A DNA stretch of 64,000 nt, from NCBI RefSeq assembly GCF_000222485.1, contig NC_015914.1, positions 5,314,001 through 5,378,000 of the forward strand, read 5' to 3'. The notes under the pieces were generated by a model. The model was not told the DNA's origin. It saw only the letters and a program-made list of their open reading frames with translations, and searched no databases. The DNA is from Cyclobacterium marinum DSM 745 (GTDB lineage Bacteria > Bacteroidota > Bacteroidia > Cytophagales > Cyclobacteriaceae). Of the stretch, positions 49,760 to 58,163 are shown one piece after another (the first letter of the stretch is position 1; each line of letters starts with the position of its first letter). The translations under genes were made by a program, and so were the position numbers.

Positions 49760-50263
49760 ATGAAAAAGATATATAATTTAATTTTATTGGGTTTCCTAGC
49801 CCCATTTACTCTTATTTCTTGTTTACAAGAAGACATTGTACCTAACCCAACAGTACAAAGTGTAGAAATGTATATGGAGGATATCGAAGGAAATGATTCA
49901 TTGATAACCCAACCTACAGTAAACAAATCTTTTCGCTTTGTGGTGAAAACTGATGCGGACATCGCTACAGTATGGCCGGGAGGGGAACGAAGAATAGTAA
50001 AGAAAGTGAATACTGAAACCGATTCTTTGGATATGTTCGGTAATCCTGTGCTTATTGTTAGCGATTATTACTCAGATTATGGACTCGTTAAAGCAAGAGG
50101 TTTTAAGACTGCCTTGGGGGAGACCGGTTGGTATACCAGCTATACTTATAAAGAAATCGGAGAATTTGATGTCACCATACTAGTAACCAACCATGGTTAC
50201 AATAGTGCAGATTACAAACAAGTGGTTTACGAAGCAGGAAAAGTAACTGTAGTAGAAGAATAA
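49760..50263 (+). CDS. Surface lipoprotein, third gene of the SusCD operon
   Basis: A 167-residue lipoprotein (lipobox TLISC, Cys21, followed by LQED). The mature part looks like an all-beta Ig/PKD-like domain: the segments ATVWPGGERRIVKKVN and FDVTILVTNHGYNSADY resemble PKD strands. It has the position typical of SusE/SusF-like accessory glycan-binding lipoproteins and starts 15 bases after susD, so it is very probably a surface ligand-binding component of the same uptake system. No close named family recognised. Confidence 0.8.
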   Translation: MKKIYNLILLGFLAPFTLISCLQEDIVPNPTVQSVEMYMEDIEGNDSLITQPTVNKSFRFVVKTDADIATVWPGGERRIVKKVNTETDSLDMFGNPVLIVSDYYSDYGLVKARGFKTALGETGWYTSYTYKEIGEFDVTILVTNHGYNSADYKQVVYEAGKVTVVEE

Positions 50264-50316
50264 ATGATTTATTTAACCCGAATTATGAAATAGGATTTCT
50301 CCACTCTGATAATAGT

Positions 50317-50343
50317 CAGGGGTTAAGCCCTGTCTCTTTTTTA
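50317..50343 (+). terminator. Candidate terminator of the SusCD operon
   Basis: Short stem CAGGG (50317-50321) / CCCTG (50328-50332) with a 6-base loop, followed by TCTC and a run of T. It lies 54 bases after the lipoprotein stop. Weak compared with the hairpin at 50496-50547. Confidence 0.45.
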
Positions 50344-50475
50344 TGGGAAGGCTGCAATCGAAAGAAAACAATCTGTTTGGAGGTTTTAGCATAGCACTAT
50401 TTTGGTGAACTTGAAAGCAGCAACGATATGGCTGATTATGAAGGGATTTCAGCACGTATTAAATTGTCTATTGCC
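50338..50475. repeat. Possible degenerate dispersed repeat, copy 2
   Basis: Contains TTTATGGGAAGGCTGCAATC, AAAGAAAACAATCTG, TTGGAGGTTTTAGCATA and, at the end, AAATTGTCTATTGCC. These blocks occur in the same order at 33890-33975, where they are closer together. Non-coding in both places. Confidence 0.35.
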
Positions 50476-50495
50476 TATTTCGGGTTTAAAGATGA

Positions 50496-50547
50496 CCTAA
50501 TAAAAAAAGACCATTTCCATATAAGGAAAAGGTCTTTTTTTATTAGG
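50496..50547. terminator. Bidirectional terminator with 17-bp perfect stem
   Basis: The left arm 50496-50512 and right arm 50531-50547 are perfect reverse complements (17 bp, including an A7/T7 run). The 18-base loop can itself pair further (TTTCC/GGAAA). It lies between the convergent SusCD operon and phospholipase C gene and can stop transcription from both sides. Confidence 0.9.
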
Positions 50548-50661
50548 CTAGTTATCCAAATATCTATTTATTTAATTCAGACCTAAAATTAAACCAATTG
50601 AATCATTTTTATAATACTTGAAAAATCCGGCTTGGATACTTAACCCTAATTTAGCAATAAA

Positions 50662-53220
50662 CTAACTCAGATTAATGGACATCTCTCCACCCATCAGTGG
50701 ATCGGAAATACTGTCCTTACCTAACTCTAGGCGTCCACAGTACCGGCGACTGAATGCATCATTTCCATCTGCAATCAGAGTAAAATCATACCAACCTTGA
50801 CTTTTTACGGTTGGCACACGAACTGGCTTTTTTTCTCCGGGCTTTAAATCAATGGTTTTTTTACCGTGCTGATAGGCATTGTCTGTCACCTTGATTGATA
50901 ACATTGTATTAGAAAGGTTTTCAATATCTAGCTTATATATACCGGTCTTATTATCACCCCCATCCGCAGTATAAGAAGATACCAAAGACAATTGGGGATC
51001 ATTTTTATTACCCTTAAACTCTCTATAATACCCATTTGGACCATATACCTGCAAATGATACAACCCACCTTCGAAAGCATCCAAAGGCCATTCATAATCC
51101 AGTTTATCTCCGGGTTTGACTGCAAATGACCAATTCGAAGCTGTTTCAAATGCATTGGTTGTAGGGTTCTTAAATGCACCTGGAGCATAGATTAGAAACG
51201 GCGCTCCTAGCGCTTTGTCTCCAAATTTCTTATTTGAAGCCTCTAAATTTAGAACGATAGCTTTCCTGGAGGGATTAATCTCCCCATCTACATACAATTC
51301 ATAAGCAAGTGCATTAGAGGGTTTCGTGCCAGGTTCTTGTTTTGGGAGAATAGGAGACTGTAAATGACTGTTATTAACCTGACTCACTTCACTTTCAGTT
51401 AAAATTTTAAAATTGTCAGGAATGTCTTTATAACTTGCATTAAGAATTTTCTTCACATGGCTTTCCATGGTTAGGAAATTGGGAAGTTCAATCTTTTCTC
51501 CGTTGAAAGGCCTGAATACTGAGGTTAGATCCCCACTTATCGTCCTCCTCCAAGAACTGATATTTTCCTCTCTTATTTTTTTCCCGGTTTTGTGGGATAA
51601 AAATTTCTCCATAAACAAAATGGTAGAAGAAATATCACAGACTTCCGAGTTGACCCATCCCCCTCTACTCCATGGCGATGCCACAATTAAAGGCACTCTA
51701 TATCCCAAACCAACCGGACTTTCACGAACATCTTCCGGATCCATTCCCGGATAATTTTCCTCTTGTTCTTTGAATACAAATTCCGTTCTCGCATCTACTC
51801 CTTTGGAAACCTTACCTGCATTGGGATCATTCGGTTTTGGTGGAACGAAAGGAGGAACATGATCAAAGTATCCGTCATTTTCATCATAATTCAGAATGAA
51901 AATTGTTTTCTTCCAAACCTCAGGATTTTTTGTCAGAATCTCCAAAGCTTCTGAAACATACCAAGCCCCGTACCAAGGTGCACTAGGGTGATCAGAGAAG
52001 TTTTTGGGTGCAACTAAATACGAAACGGTAGGAAGATTTCCGGAGTTTACATCCTTTCTGAATTCATGAAAAATATCCCCTTTGGGTATTTTGGTTGCTC
52101 TTTTTTCACCGTCTTCTTCATATTCCAAAATCTCGGTCTTGTGATAGTCGGGATCAGCGATATTGGTAGTGAAAGCACGCTGATGCATTTCCTTCTCCTT
52201 TGGTGAAAGCTTATCAAATGCTTCAGGTCCAAATTTCTCTATGGATTCATTGACGAAGATAAGAGCTTCTTTTTTGGAGGCAATTTCTTTTTTAATATCC
52301 TCTTTATCTGTTTCAACTGCATCCTGAAGTGAAGCCTCTAACTTTGCAATCTCTATAGGAAGGTTTTTCTGTTTGTGCTTTAAAAATTCATAATGGCCCG
52401 GAGTATAGCGAACTTCAAATTGCTTGAACCATTCTAGGTTATTGTCCGTAAAGTTTGCAAGCCAAGAACTGTCATCTCCCTTCAACATGGTTGGTAAGCT
52501 TACCTCATTTTGGTAAACCTTCCACGAAATACCATTGTCTTGTAGCCGATCAGGAAATGTTTTCCAGTCAACTTCCTTACCATAAGTATGCTCCCCATTC
52601 CTAACCAAAGGTTTTTCACCAACATTCCCAACAGTTTTCCCTGCCCAGTGATAATTTCGGTTGGTGGTAGTTCCGGTAAGTGCTCCACAAAAATGCTGGT
52701 CACAAACGGTAAATGCATCTGCAAAGGCATAGTAAAAGGGGATATCCTGCCTTTCATAATAGCCCATGGTCATGGGAACATGTTGGTATTCTTTTCTTCC
52801 AGGTCTTTTGGCCTCAATCCAACCGTCATACTTTCCGTTATTTCGGGCGTCTACTTGATTTTCCCATGAATGGGGAATATCACTCATCCATGTCGCTTTG
52901 GTCTCATTTATATTAAACCTAAAAGGGGTAAAAGCATTTCCGTTCTTGTCACGTTGGATCCAAACTTTGTCTTTGTTGGGCAATGAAATGGTTCTTGGGT
53001 CATTGTATCCACGAACTCCTTTTAGTTTACCAAAACAATGGTCAAAGGAGCGATTTTCTTGCATCAATAAAACTACATGCTCTGCATCAAGAAATGTAGT
53101 GCCCGGTTCCGGATTAATGGCCATGGCTTTTTCTATGGAAGCAGGTAAAACTCCCCATAAACCCATTCCACCGGAAAAAAGCGCTGCTTTTTTTAGAAAA
53201 TCTCTTCTGTTCTCATTCAT
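50662..53220 (-). CDS. Phospholipase C, phosphocholine-specific type, Tat-exported
   Basis: An 852-residue phosphoesterase (PF04185) of the phosphocholine-specific phospholipase C family. A twin-arginine signal (NENRRDFLKKAALFSGG, residues 2-18) directs Tat export. Active-site blocks are VVLLMQENRSFDHCFGKLKG (about 48-67), APKNFSDHPSAPWYGAWYV and FILNYDENDGYFDHVPPFVP. Two C-terminal DUF756-type beta domains (about 660-840) are present, as in the Pseudomonas PlcN/PlcH enzymes. It hydrolyses phosphatidylcholine-like (and possibly phosphatidylethanolamine or sphingomyelin) head groups outside the cell. It lies 270 bases downstream of the ethanolamine-type operon in the same orientation, probably with its own promoter. 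Confidence 0.93.
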   Translation of the reverse strand: MNENRRDFLKKAALFSGGMGLWGVLPASIEKAMAINPEPGTTFLDAEHVVLLMQENRSFDHCFGKLKGVRGYNDPRTISLPNKDKVWIQRDKNGNAFTPFRFNINETKATWMSDIPHSWENQVDARNNGKYDGWIEAKRPGRKEYQHVPMTMGYYERQDIPFYYAFADAFTVCDQHFCGALTGTTTNRNYHWAGKTVGNVGEKPLVRNGEHTYGKEVDWKTFPDRLQDNGISWKVYQNEVSLPTMLKGDDSSWLANFTDNNLEWFKQFEVRYTPGHYEFLKHKQKNLPIEIAKLEASLQDAVETDKEDIKKEIASKKEALIFVNESIEKFGPEAFDKLSPKEKEMHQRAFTTNIADPDYHKTEILEYEEDGEKRATKIPKGDIFHEFRKDVNSGNLPTVSYLVAPKNFSDHPSAPWYGAWYVSEALEILTKNPEVWKKTIFILNYDENDGYFDHVPPFVPPKPNDPNAGKVSKGVDARTEFVFKEQEENYPGMDPEDVRESPVGLGYRVPLIVASPWSRGGWVNSEVCDISSTILFMEKFLSHKTGKKIREENISSWRRTISGDLTSVFRPFNGEKIELPNFLTMESHVKKILNASYKDIPDNFKILTESEVSQVNNSHLQSPILPKQEPGTKPSNALAYELYVDGEINPSRKAIVLNLEASNKKFGDKALGAPFLIYAPGAFKNPTTNAFETASNWSFAVKPGDKLDYEWPLDAFEGGLYHLQVYGPNGYYREFKGNKNDPQLSLVSSYTADGGDNKTGIYKLDIENLSNTMLSIKVTDNAYQHGKKTIDLKPGEKKPVRVPTVKSQGWYDFTLIADGNDAFSRRYCGRLELGKDSISDPLMGGEMSINLS

Positions 53221-53490
53221 AATTGAAATACGATATTAAACACATTAATTAAATCTCAAACCGGATTCAGGTTGTGGTACCAACTAAGGGAAAATCAATA
53301 AGCTTAAGTATCCAAATATTTTTCCACTTATGGGTAAAATTATAATTTTACTGTGAAAACCTTAAAGATAGATTATTGTCAAATGGTTAATTCTCCACTT
53401 AGCCAATGGTTTTTCAATAAGCGAACTTAAATGAAAATCAAAAACATTTTCACCTAAACTACAGCTTATTTGGCCTTAAAAGTAAGAAAA

Positions 53491-54855
53491 CTAACCTCTC
53501 AATTGGTAAGCTTTAGGCTGGGTAAAAGCCCTAATTCCCATATAAGATAAAGTCACTCCAAGACCTGAATTTTTTCTTCCTGTCCATGGAAGATTTGGGC
53601 TAACCCTATCACAACAGTTGACATAAACAGTTCCCGTGGGCAAACCTTCTAACAACTGCTTGGCCCGTGATTCATCACCTGAGAATACTGCTGCTGTAAG
53701 TCCAAAGGAGGTATCTTTCATCAAATTCAAGGCTTCTTCGTCATTTATTACTTTTTGAATGCCTATAACAGGCCCAAACGACTCTTCCTTCATAAGGTCC
53801 ATACTGTGATTAACTTCGGTCAGTACTGCCGGTTCCAGGTAATAGCCTTTTTCTCCCCATTCTTTCCCTCCAATAAGTAACCTCGCACCTTTTTCTTTGG
53901 CTTCAGCTATTTGAGATTGGATAAAATTCAACTGATCTTTCCTAGTGAGGGCTCCTATAAAAGTATCTTCAGCCATAGGATCACCGATTTTATAAGAAGA
54001 AACCTCATTGACGAATGCATCTACAAACTCATCATAAATAGCTTCATGAACATAAATTCTTTCCACTGCACAGCAACTTTGACCATTATTATAAAAGGCT
54101 CCTTCTGCTGCATTGATGGCAGCTTGTTTCACATCTGCCACATCATCCATTACATACAAAGGATCTTTTCCTCCCAGTTCCAGTTGAACTGGAACAAGTT
54201 TTGAGGCCACTTTTTGGGCAATGTACTTTCCGGTTTTATAGGACCCGGTAAAAAAGTAGCCATCTAGGTCTGCCTCTAGCAATAACTCCCCTACTTCAGC
54301 GTCCCCTAAAAAGCATTCAAAAACATTCTTAGGAATTCCGGCTTCCCAAAGCAATTCTTGAAATTTTAGACCTGTAAGGGTTGCATATTCTGATGGCTTA
54401 TAGGCCACCGCATTACCTGCTAACAAAGCATATAAAAACACATTGTATCCAACATTGTATGGGAAATTCCAGGCAGAAATATTGGCAATCACACCCAAAG
54501 GCTCAAAAGAAATTTCTTCTCGCGTATCTCCTTCTGCAGTGATGACTTCTTTCTTAAGGTATTTGACAGCATCTTTCTGGATATGCGTTATTCTATTCTG
54601 CGCGCCCTTAATTTCATTTTTAGCTTGCTGAATGGGTTTACCTGTTTCAGAGGTTAAAATAAATGCCAATTCCTCCAAATTGTCCATTACTAAATCACCG
54701 TACTTTTTTATTATGGCAATTCTCTCTTCTATAGGCACACGTGCCCAAAAAACTTGCCCTTCTTTTAAAGAAGCAATTTTACTACTAACTTCAGCGGCAG
54801 TATCTTCTTTTAAAGTCTTTAAAACTTCTTCGGTAGCAGGGTTGATTATATCCAT
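53491..54855 (-). CDS. Aldehyde dehydrogenase (succinate-semialdehyde/gamma-glutamyl-aldehyde type)
   Basis: A 454-residue NAD(P)-dependent aldehyde dehydrogenase: PLGVIANISAWNFPYNVGYN (cofactor strand), FTGSYKTGKYIA, LELGGKDPLYV with the general-base Glu, and NNGQSCCAVERIYVH with the catalytic Cys. The overall type is that of succinate-semialdehyde or gamma-glutamyl-gamma-aminobutyraldehyde (PuuC-like) enzymes. It is the last gene of the five-gene operon and starts 2 bases after the gamma-glutamyl hydrolase gene. In the pathway I infer, it oxidises gamma-glutamyl-aminoacetaldehyde to gamma-glutamylglycine. Confidence 0.93.
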   Translation of the reverse strand: MDIINPATEEVLKTLKEDTAAEVSSKIASLKEGQVFWARVPIEERIAIIKKYGDLVMDNLEELAFILTSETGKPIQQAKNEIKGAQNRITHIQKDAVKYLKKEVITAEGDTREEISFEPLGVIANISAWNFPYNVGYNVFLYALLAGNAVAYKPSEYATLTGLKFQELLWEAGIPKNVFECFLGDAEVGELLLEADLDGYFFTGSYKTGKYIAQKVASKLVPVQLELGGKDPLYVMDDVADVKQAAINAAEGAFYNNGQSCCAVERIYVHEAIYDEFVDAFVNEVSSYKIGDPMAEDTFIGALTRKDQLNFIQSQIAEAKEKGARLLIGGKEWGEKGYYLEPAVLTEVNHSMDLMKEESFGPVIGIQKVINDEEALNLMKDTSFGLTAAVFSGDESRAKQLLEGLPTGTVYVNCCDRVSPNLPWTGRKNSGLGVTLSYMGIRAFTQPKAYQLRG

Positions 54856-54857
54856 TC

Positions 54858-55601
54858 CTATTGATTTTTAACTTTTTCTATAAAATATTCATACAGTTTT
54901 AACGGGTCAAGCAAGGGAGCTCCTTTGCCTACAGAAAACTCGGGATGCCACTGCACTCCTAGGACATTTCCAACTTTATTTTGCAGAGCTTCTATGATCC
55001 CATCATTTTTACTAACGGCCAATACCTCTAAACCTTTCCCTACGGTCTTAACACCCTGATGATGAACAGAATTTACTATTGGCTGATCAATTCCATCATA
55101 TACCAAATCCAAAGTTTTACCTGCTTCAAAAACGATCTCATGAACCAAAGCATCGTATTTTTCCGCATCTCTGTGCTGCATAGCATCAGGATTTTGTGTA
55201 ATGATATCTTGATATAGGCTTCCTCCAAAAAATACATTCATCAATTGAAATCCCCTACAGATTGCCAATACAGGTTTGTTATGCTTTACAGCATATTCCA
55301 TGATTCTAAGTTCGTAGGCATCTCTGTAAGCATCACCCAACCATTTGCCGGGCACTATGGGAGTTTCATTATAAGTCTCCGGAGCCAAGTCTGTTCCTCC
55401 TTGGAAAACAAACCCGTCCAATTCTGCCAAGATATCCTCAAGTTGCTGCATGGGCAAGTCCGGAATTAACACCGGAAGTATGCCTTTTTGAGACACATAA
55501 CTGAACATATCACATTCAACATAAGCCAAATTTTTAGGGCCGAAAACAATTCTAGAAGGCTCCTTATACATGAAGCAAGCACTTATTCCAATTTTAAACA
55601 T
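54858..55601 (-). CDS. Gamma-glutamyl hydrolase, class I glutamine amidotransferase-like (PuuD family)
   Basis: A 247-residue peptidase C26 protein. LDGFVFQGGTDLAPETYNE, the nucleophile elbow VLAICRGFQLMNV (Cys115) and the His-Glu pair GVQWHPEFS are present. PuuD-type enzymes release glutamate from gamma-glutamylated amines or acids such as gamma-glutamyl-GABA. The gene lies between the aldehyde dehydrogenase and alcohol dehydrogenase genes (2- and 3-base gaps), so it is cotranscribed with them. The likely substrate here is gamma-glutamylglycine, by inference from the neighbours. Confidence 0.92.
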   Translation of the reverse strand: MFKIGISACFMYKEPSRIVFGPKNLAYVECDMFSYVSQKGILPVLIPDLPMQQLEDILAELDGFVFQGGTDLAPETYNETPIVPGKWLGDAYRDAYELRIMEYAVKHNKPVLAICRGFQLMNVFFGGSLYQDIITQNPDAMQHRDAEKYDALVHEIVFEAGKTLDLVYDGIDQPIVNSVHHQGVKTVGKGLEVLAVSKNDGIIEALQNKVGNVLGVQWHPEFSVGKGAPLLDPLKLYEYFIEKVKNQ

Positions 55602-55604
55602 ATG

Positions 55605-56753
55605 TTATAAGGCCCCTTTATAAATGGTTCTAAAATCAAGCTCAGTAACCGGTTTAGGATTATTAGGATGACAAAAGTCCGCAATTGCAAGCGATGCCAA
55701 GGTATCAATATGATCTTCATTTACCCCTATAGCGGAAAGTTTTGAAGGCAATCCCAAAGTTTCATTTAAACCACTTATGTACTGAATAATTTTTTTACCA
55801 TCACCTTGTTTTAAGCCTACCATTAGTCCCATTTGCTCATACCTATCTTCAAATCCTTCATAGTTAAATTCAAGCCCATACGGTAAATTAATGGCATTGG
55901 CCAAACCATGATGGGTATCTAGTAGACTTGACAAGGGATGAGCCAAGCTGTGAACAATTCCCAAACCTTTTTGAAAAGCTATGGCCCCCATCATGGACGC
56001 CATTAGCATTTTGCTTCTAGCTTCCAAATCAGGTTTTAATGTAGCGTTCTCTATGGATTCCCCAATCAGCTTAATACCTTCTAAGGCTATCCCACTACAC
56101 ATAGGATTCCAATTTTTAGACAAATAGGCTTCAATATTGTGTGTCAAAGCATCCATACCCGTAGCTGCCGTGACAAAGGCAGGCAAATCCATGGTAAGTT
56201 CGGGATCTGCAAATACTATCTTTGCCATAAGTGTGGGAGCAAATAGTATTCTTTTCTTTTTACTTTCGTCTTCAGATATAATGGCACTTCTTCCTACCTC
56301 ACTTCCTGTACCTGATGTAGTGGGTACAGTAACAAAATGTGGAATAGGCTCCGTTACGTATTTATCTCCACCAATTAAGTCGTCATAATCAAATAGATCT
56401 CTATGATGATTTATGCTTAAGGCGATAGCTCTAGCCACATCTAAAGCCACTCCACCTCCAATGCCTACGATAACATCTCTGTCAGTAGACTGATACGATG
56501 CCTTACCTTTGAGTACATCTGTCTTTACAGGGTTTTTGTGAACATCAGAAAAAACCTCTACAGACAATCCTGATTGGCTCAATTGCCCTACTATTTTTTT
56601 AAAAAAATCAAGCTCTTTAACAATAGGATCAGTTACCAAAAGTGGCCGATTCAATTGATTTTGTTTTAAATAATCAGGTAATTCACTGATAACACCTACA
56701 CCAAATCTTATGGCCGTAGGAAAACTAAAATTATATTTTTGAAGAATATCCAT
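55605..56753 (-). CDS. Iron-containing alcohol dehydrogenase
   Basis: A 382-residue group III (Fe-type) alcohol dehydrogenase. The nucleotide-binding VIVGIGGGVALDVARAI (about 95-111), PTTSGTGSEVGRSAII, and the metal ligands Asp201 and His205 in GMDALTHNIEAY, His268 in GIVHSLAHPLS and His282 in HHGLANAI are all intact. The enzyme oxidises a primary alcohol with NAD(P). It lies between the glutamine-synthetase-like gene (45-base gap) and the gamma-glutamyl hydrolase gene. An alcohol dehydrogenase in this position, where the putrescine pathway has an amine oxidase, argues for a hydroxyl-bearing amine such as ethanolamine. Confidence 0.93.
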   Translation of the reverse strand: MDILQKYNFSFPTAIRFGVGVISELPDYLKQNQLNRPLLVTDPIVKELDFFKKIVGQLSQSGLSVEVFSDVHKNPVKTDVLKGKASYQSTDRDVIVGIGGGVALDVARAIALSINHHRDLFDYDDLIGGDKYVTEPIPHFVTVPTTSGTGSEVGRSAIISEDESKKKRILFAPTLMAKIVFADPELTMDLPAFVTAATGMDALTHNIEAYLSKNWNPMCSGIALEGIKLIGESIENATLKPDLEARSKMLMASMMGAIAFQKGLGIVHSLAHPLSSLLDTHHGLANAINLPYGLEFNYEGFEDRYEQMGLMVGLKQGDGKKIIQYISGLNETLGLPSKLSAIGVNEDHIDTLASLAIADFCHPNNPKPVTELDFRTIYKGAL

Positions 56754-56798
56754 TATAATAAATGAAAACTAGAGTTATTAAATGTATTGAAGTCGAAA

Positions 56799-58163
56799 TT
56801 AAATTATTTCAAAATAACGTTTCCTTTCCCAATCAGTAACATTAGAGGCAAATTCCCGACATTCCCATTCCCGAGTTTTGCAAAAATGATCGACAAAGGA
56901 CTCACCAAACAATGACTTAGCAATGCTTGAATTTTTCATGGCTTCCGTAGCTTCTTTTAGTGAGGAAGGAATCGAACCATTGGAATAATCTTCATAACCA
57001 TTACCGACGGTAGCAGGTTTGTCCATCGTCAGCTTATTCCGAATCCCATATAATCCTGAAGCCAAGCAAGCGGCCATGGCTAGGTATGGGTTTACATCAG
57101 ATCCAATAACTCTTGTTTCTAATCGAGTAGATTTGGCTCCTCCGGATAAAATCCTTAAGGCTGTTGTTCTATTGTCCTTTGCCCATGTCAATGTGGTAGG
57201 TGCCCAAGCTCCTTCTACCAACCTCTTGTAGCTATTAATGGTAGGAGCAAACATAGGTAAAATATAAGGTAAACATTTCAGTTGCCCTGCCACATAATGA
57301 CGCATGGTACTACTCATTCCCCACTCTGCATTGCCGTCATAAAACAAATTATTTTTCAAGTCCTTGTCCCAAATACTTTGGTGTACATGCCCCCCATTCC
57401 CAGGCAATTCCTCAGACCACTTGGCCATAAAAGTGGCCATAACGCCGTGTTTGTAGGCAATTTCTTTAACGCTACTTTTGAATAAAACCGCACGATCTGC
57501 TGCCAATAAAATATCACTGTATTGTATTGCAGCTTCATATACTCCGGGACCAGTCTCGGTATGCAAACCTTCCAATGGTATGTCAAACTTGTGACAGAGA
57601 TCAAATAAATCATTAAAAAAAACACTTTTTAATGATGATCTTAAAATGGAGTAGCCAAACATTCCCGGTGTCATGGGTTTGGTGTCGGCGCAATTATTGC
57701 TTCCAAAACCATCCGGTGTAACTTCAAAGTTAAACCATTCAAATTCCTGCGAAAATTGTGGGATAAAACCGGCATCAAGTGCTTCTTTTTGCACATTTTT
57801 TAGCAAGGTTCTCGGACAAACCAATGCCCCATTATCTTTGTCATTACTAAAATCTGCCAAAAAAAATGGAAGGTCATTTTCCCAAGGTATTTTTCTGTAG
57901 GTAGATGAATCAATATTTGCTTGGAAATCGGGATATCCGGTATGCCAGCCGGTTACAGATACGTTATCGTAAGATTTATCTTGCATGTCCCAACCAAATA
58001 CTACAGCACAGAATCCTAATCCTCCATCCAATATAGAAAAGAATTTTTCCAAAGAAACAACCTTGCCACGTAGGACTCCATCAATATCAACTATGGCTAA
58101 TTTAACCTTATTAAATGAACTGTTTTTTAAACTTGATTTGACTTCTTCTTTACTTAATTTCAT
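56799..58163 (-). CDS. Glutamine synthetase-like gamma-glutamyl-amine ligase
   Basis: A 454-residue glutamine synthetase I-fold protein. Metal/substrate residues are in QEFEWFNFE (Glu140, Glu142), GLHTETGPGVYEAAIQ (Glu203, Glu210) and GNGGHVHQSIWD (His259). The N-terminus is shorter and more divergent (LAIVDIDGVLRGKVVS) than in true GlnA, as in PuuA, IpuC and Streptomyces GlnA4-type ligases. Bacteroidota usually make glutamine with type III GlnN, so this is probably a gamma-glutamylamide synthetase. It overlaps the permease gene by 4 bases (ATGA) and is followed by the dehydrogenases and hydrolase, so the substrate is most likely the amine that the permease imports. Confidence 0.92.
   Translation of the reverse strand: MKLSKEEVKSSLKNSSFNKVKLAIVDIDGVLRGKVVSLEKFFSILDGGLGFCAVVFGWDMQDKSYDNVSVTGWHTGYPDFQANIDSSTYRKIPWENDLPFFLADFSNDKDNGALVCPRTLLKNVQKEALDAGFIPQFSQEFEWFNFEVTPDGFGSNNCADTKPMTPGMFGYSILRSSLKSVFFNDLFDLCHKFDIPLEGLHTETGPGVYEAAIQYSDILLAADRAVLFKSSVKEIAYKHGVMATFMAKWSEELPGNGGHVHQSIWDKDLKNNLFYDGNAEWGMSSTMRHYVAGQLKCLPYILPMFAPTINSYKRLVEGAWAPTTLTWAKDNRTTALRILSGGAKSTRLETRVIGSDVNPYLAMAACLASGLYGIRNKLTMDKPATVGNGYEDYSNGSIPSSLKEATEAMKNSSIAKSLFGESFVDHFCKTREWECREFASNVTDWERKRYFEII

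Larger units (their letters stand above)
50264..50661. other. Intergenic region between convergent units, 398 bp
   Basis: Lies between the SusCD operon and the phospholipase C gene. It contains a terminator-like hairpin close to the lipoprotein gene (50317-50343), the second copy of a possible degenerate repeat (50338-50475) and a very long bidirectional hairpin (50496-50547). Confidence 0.6.
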
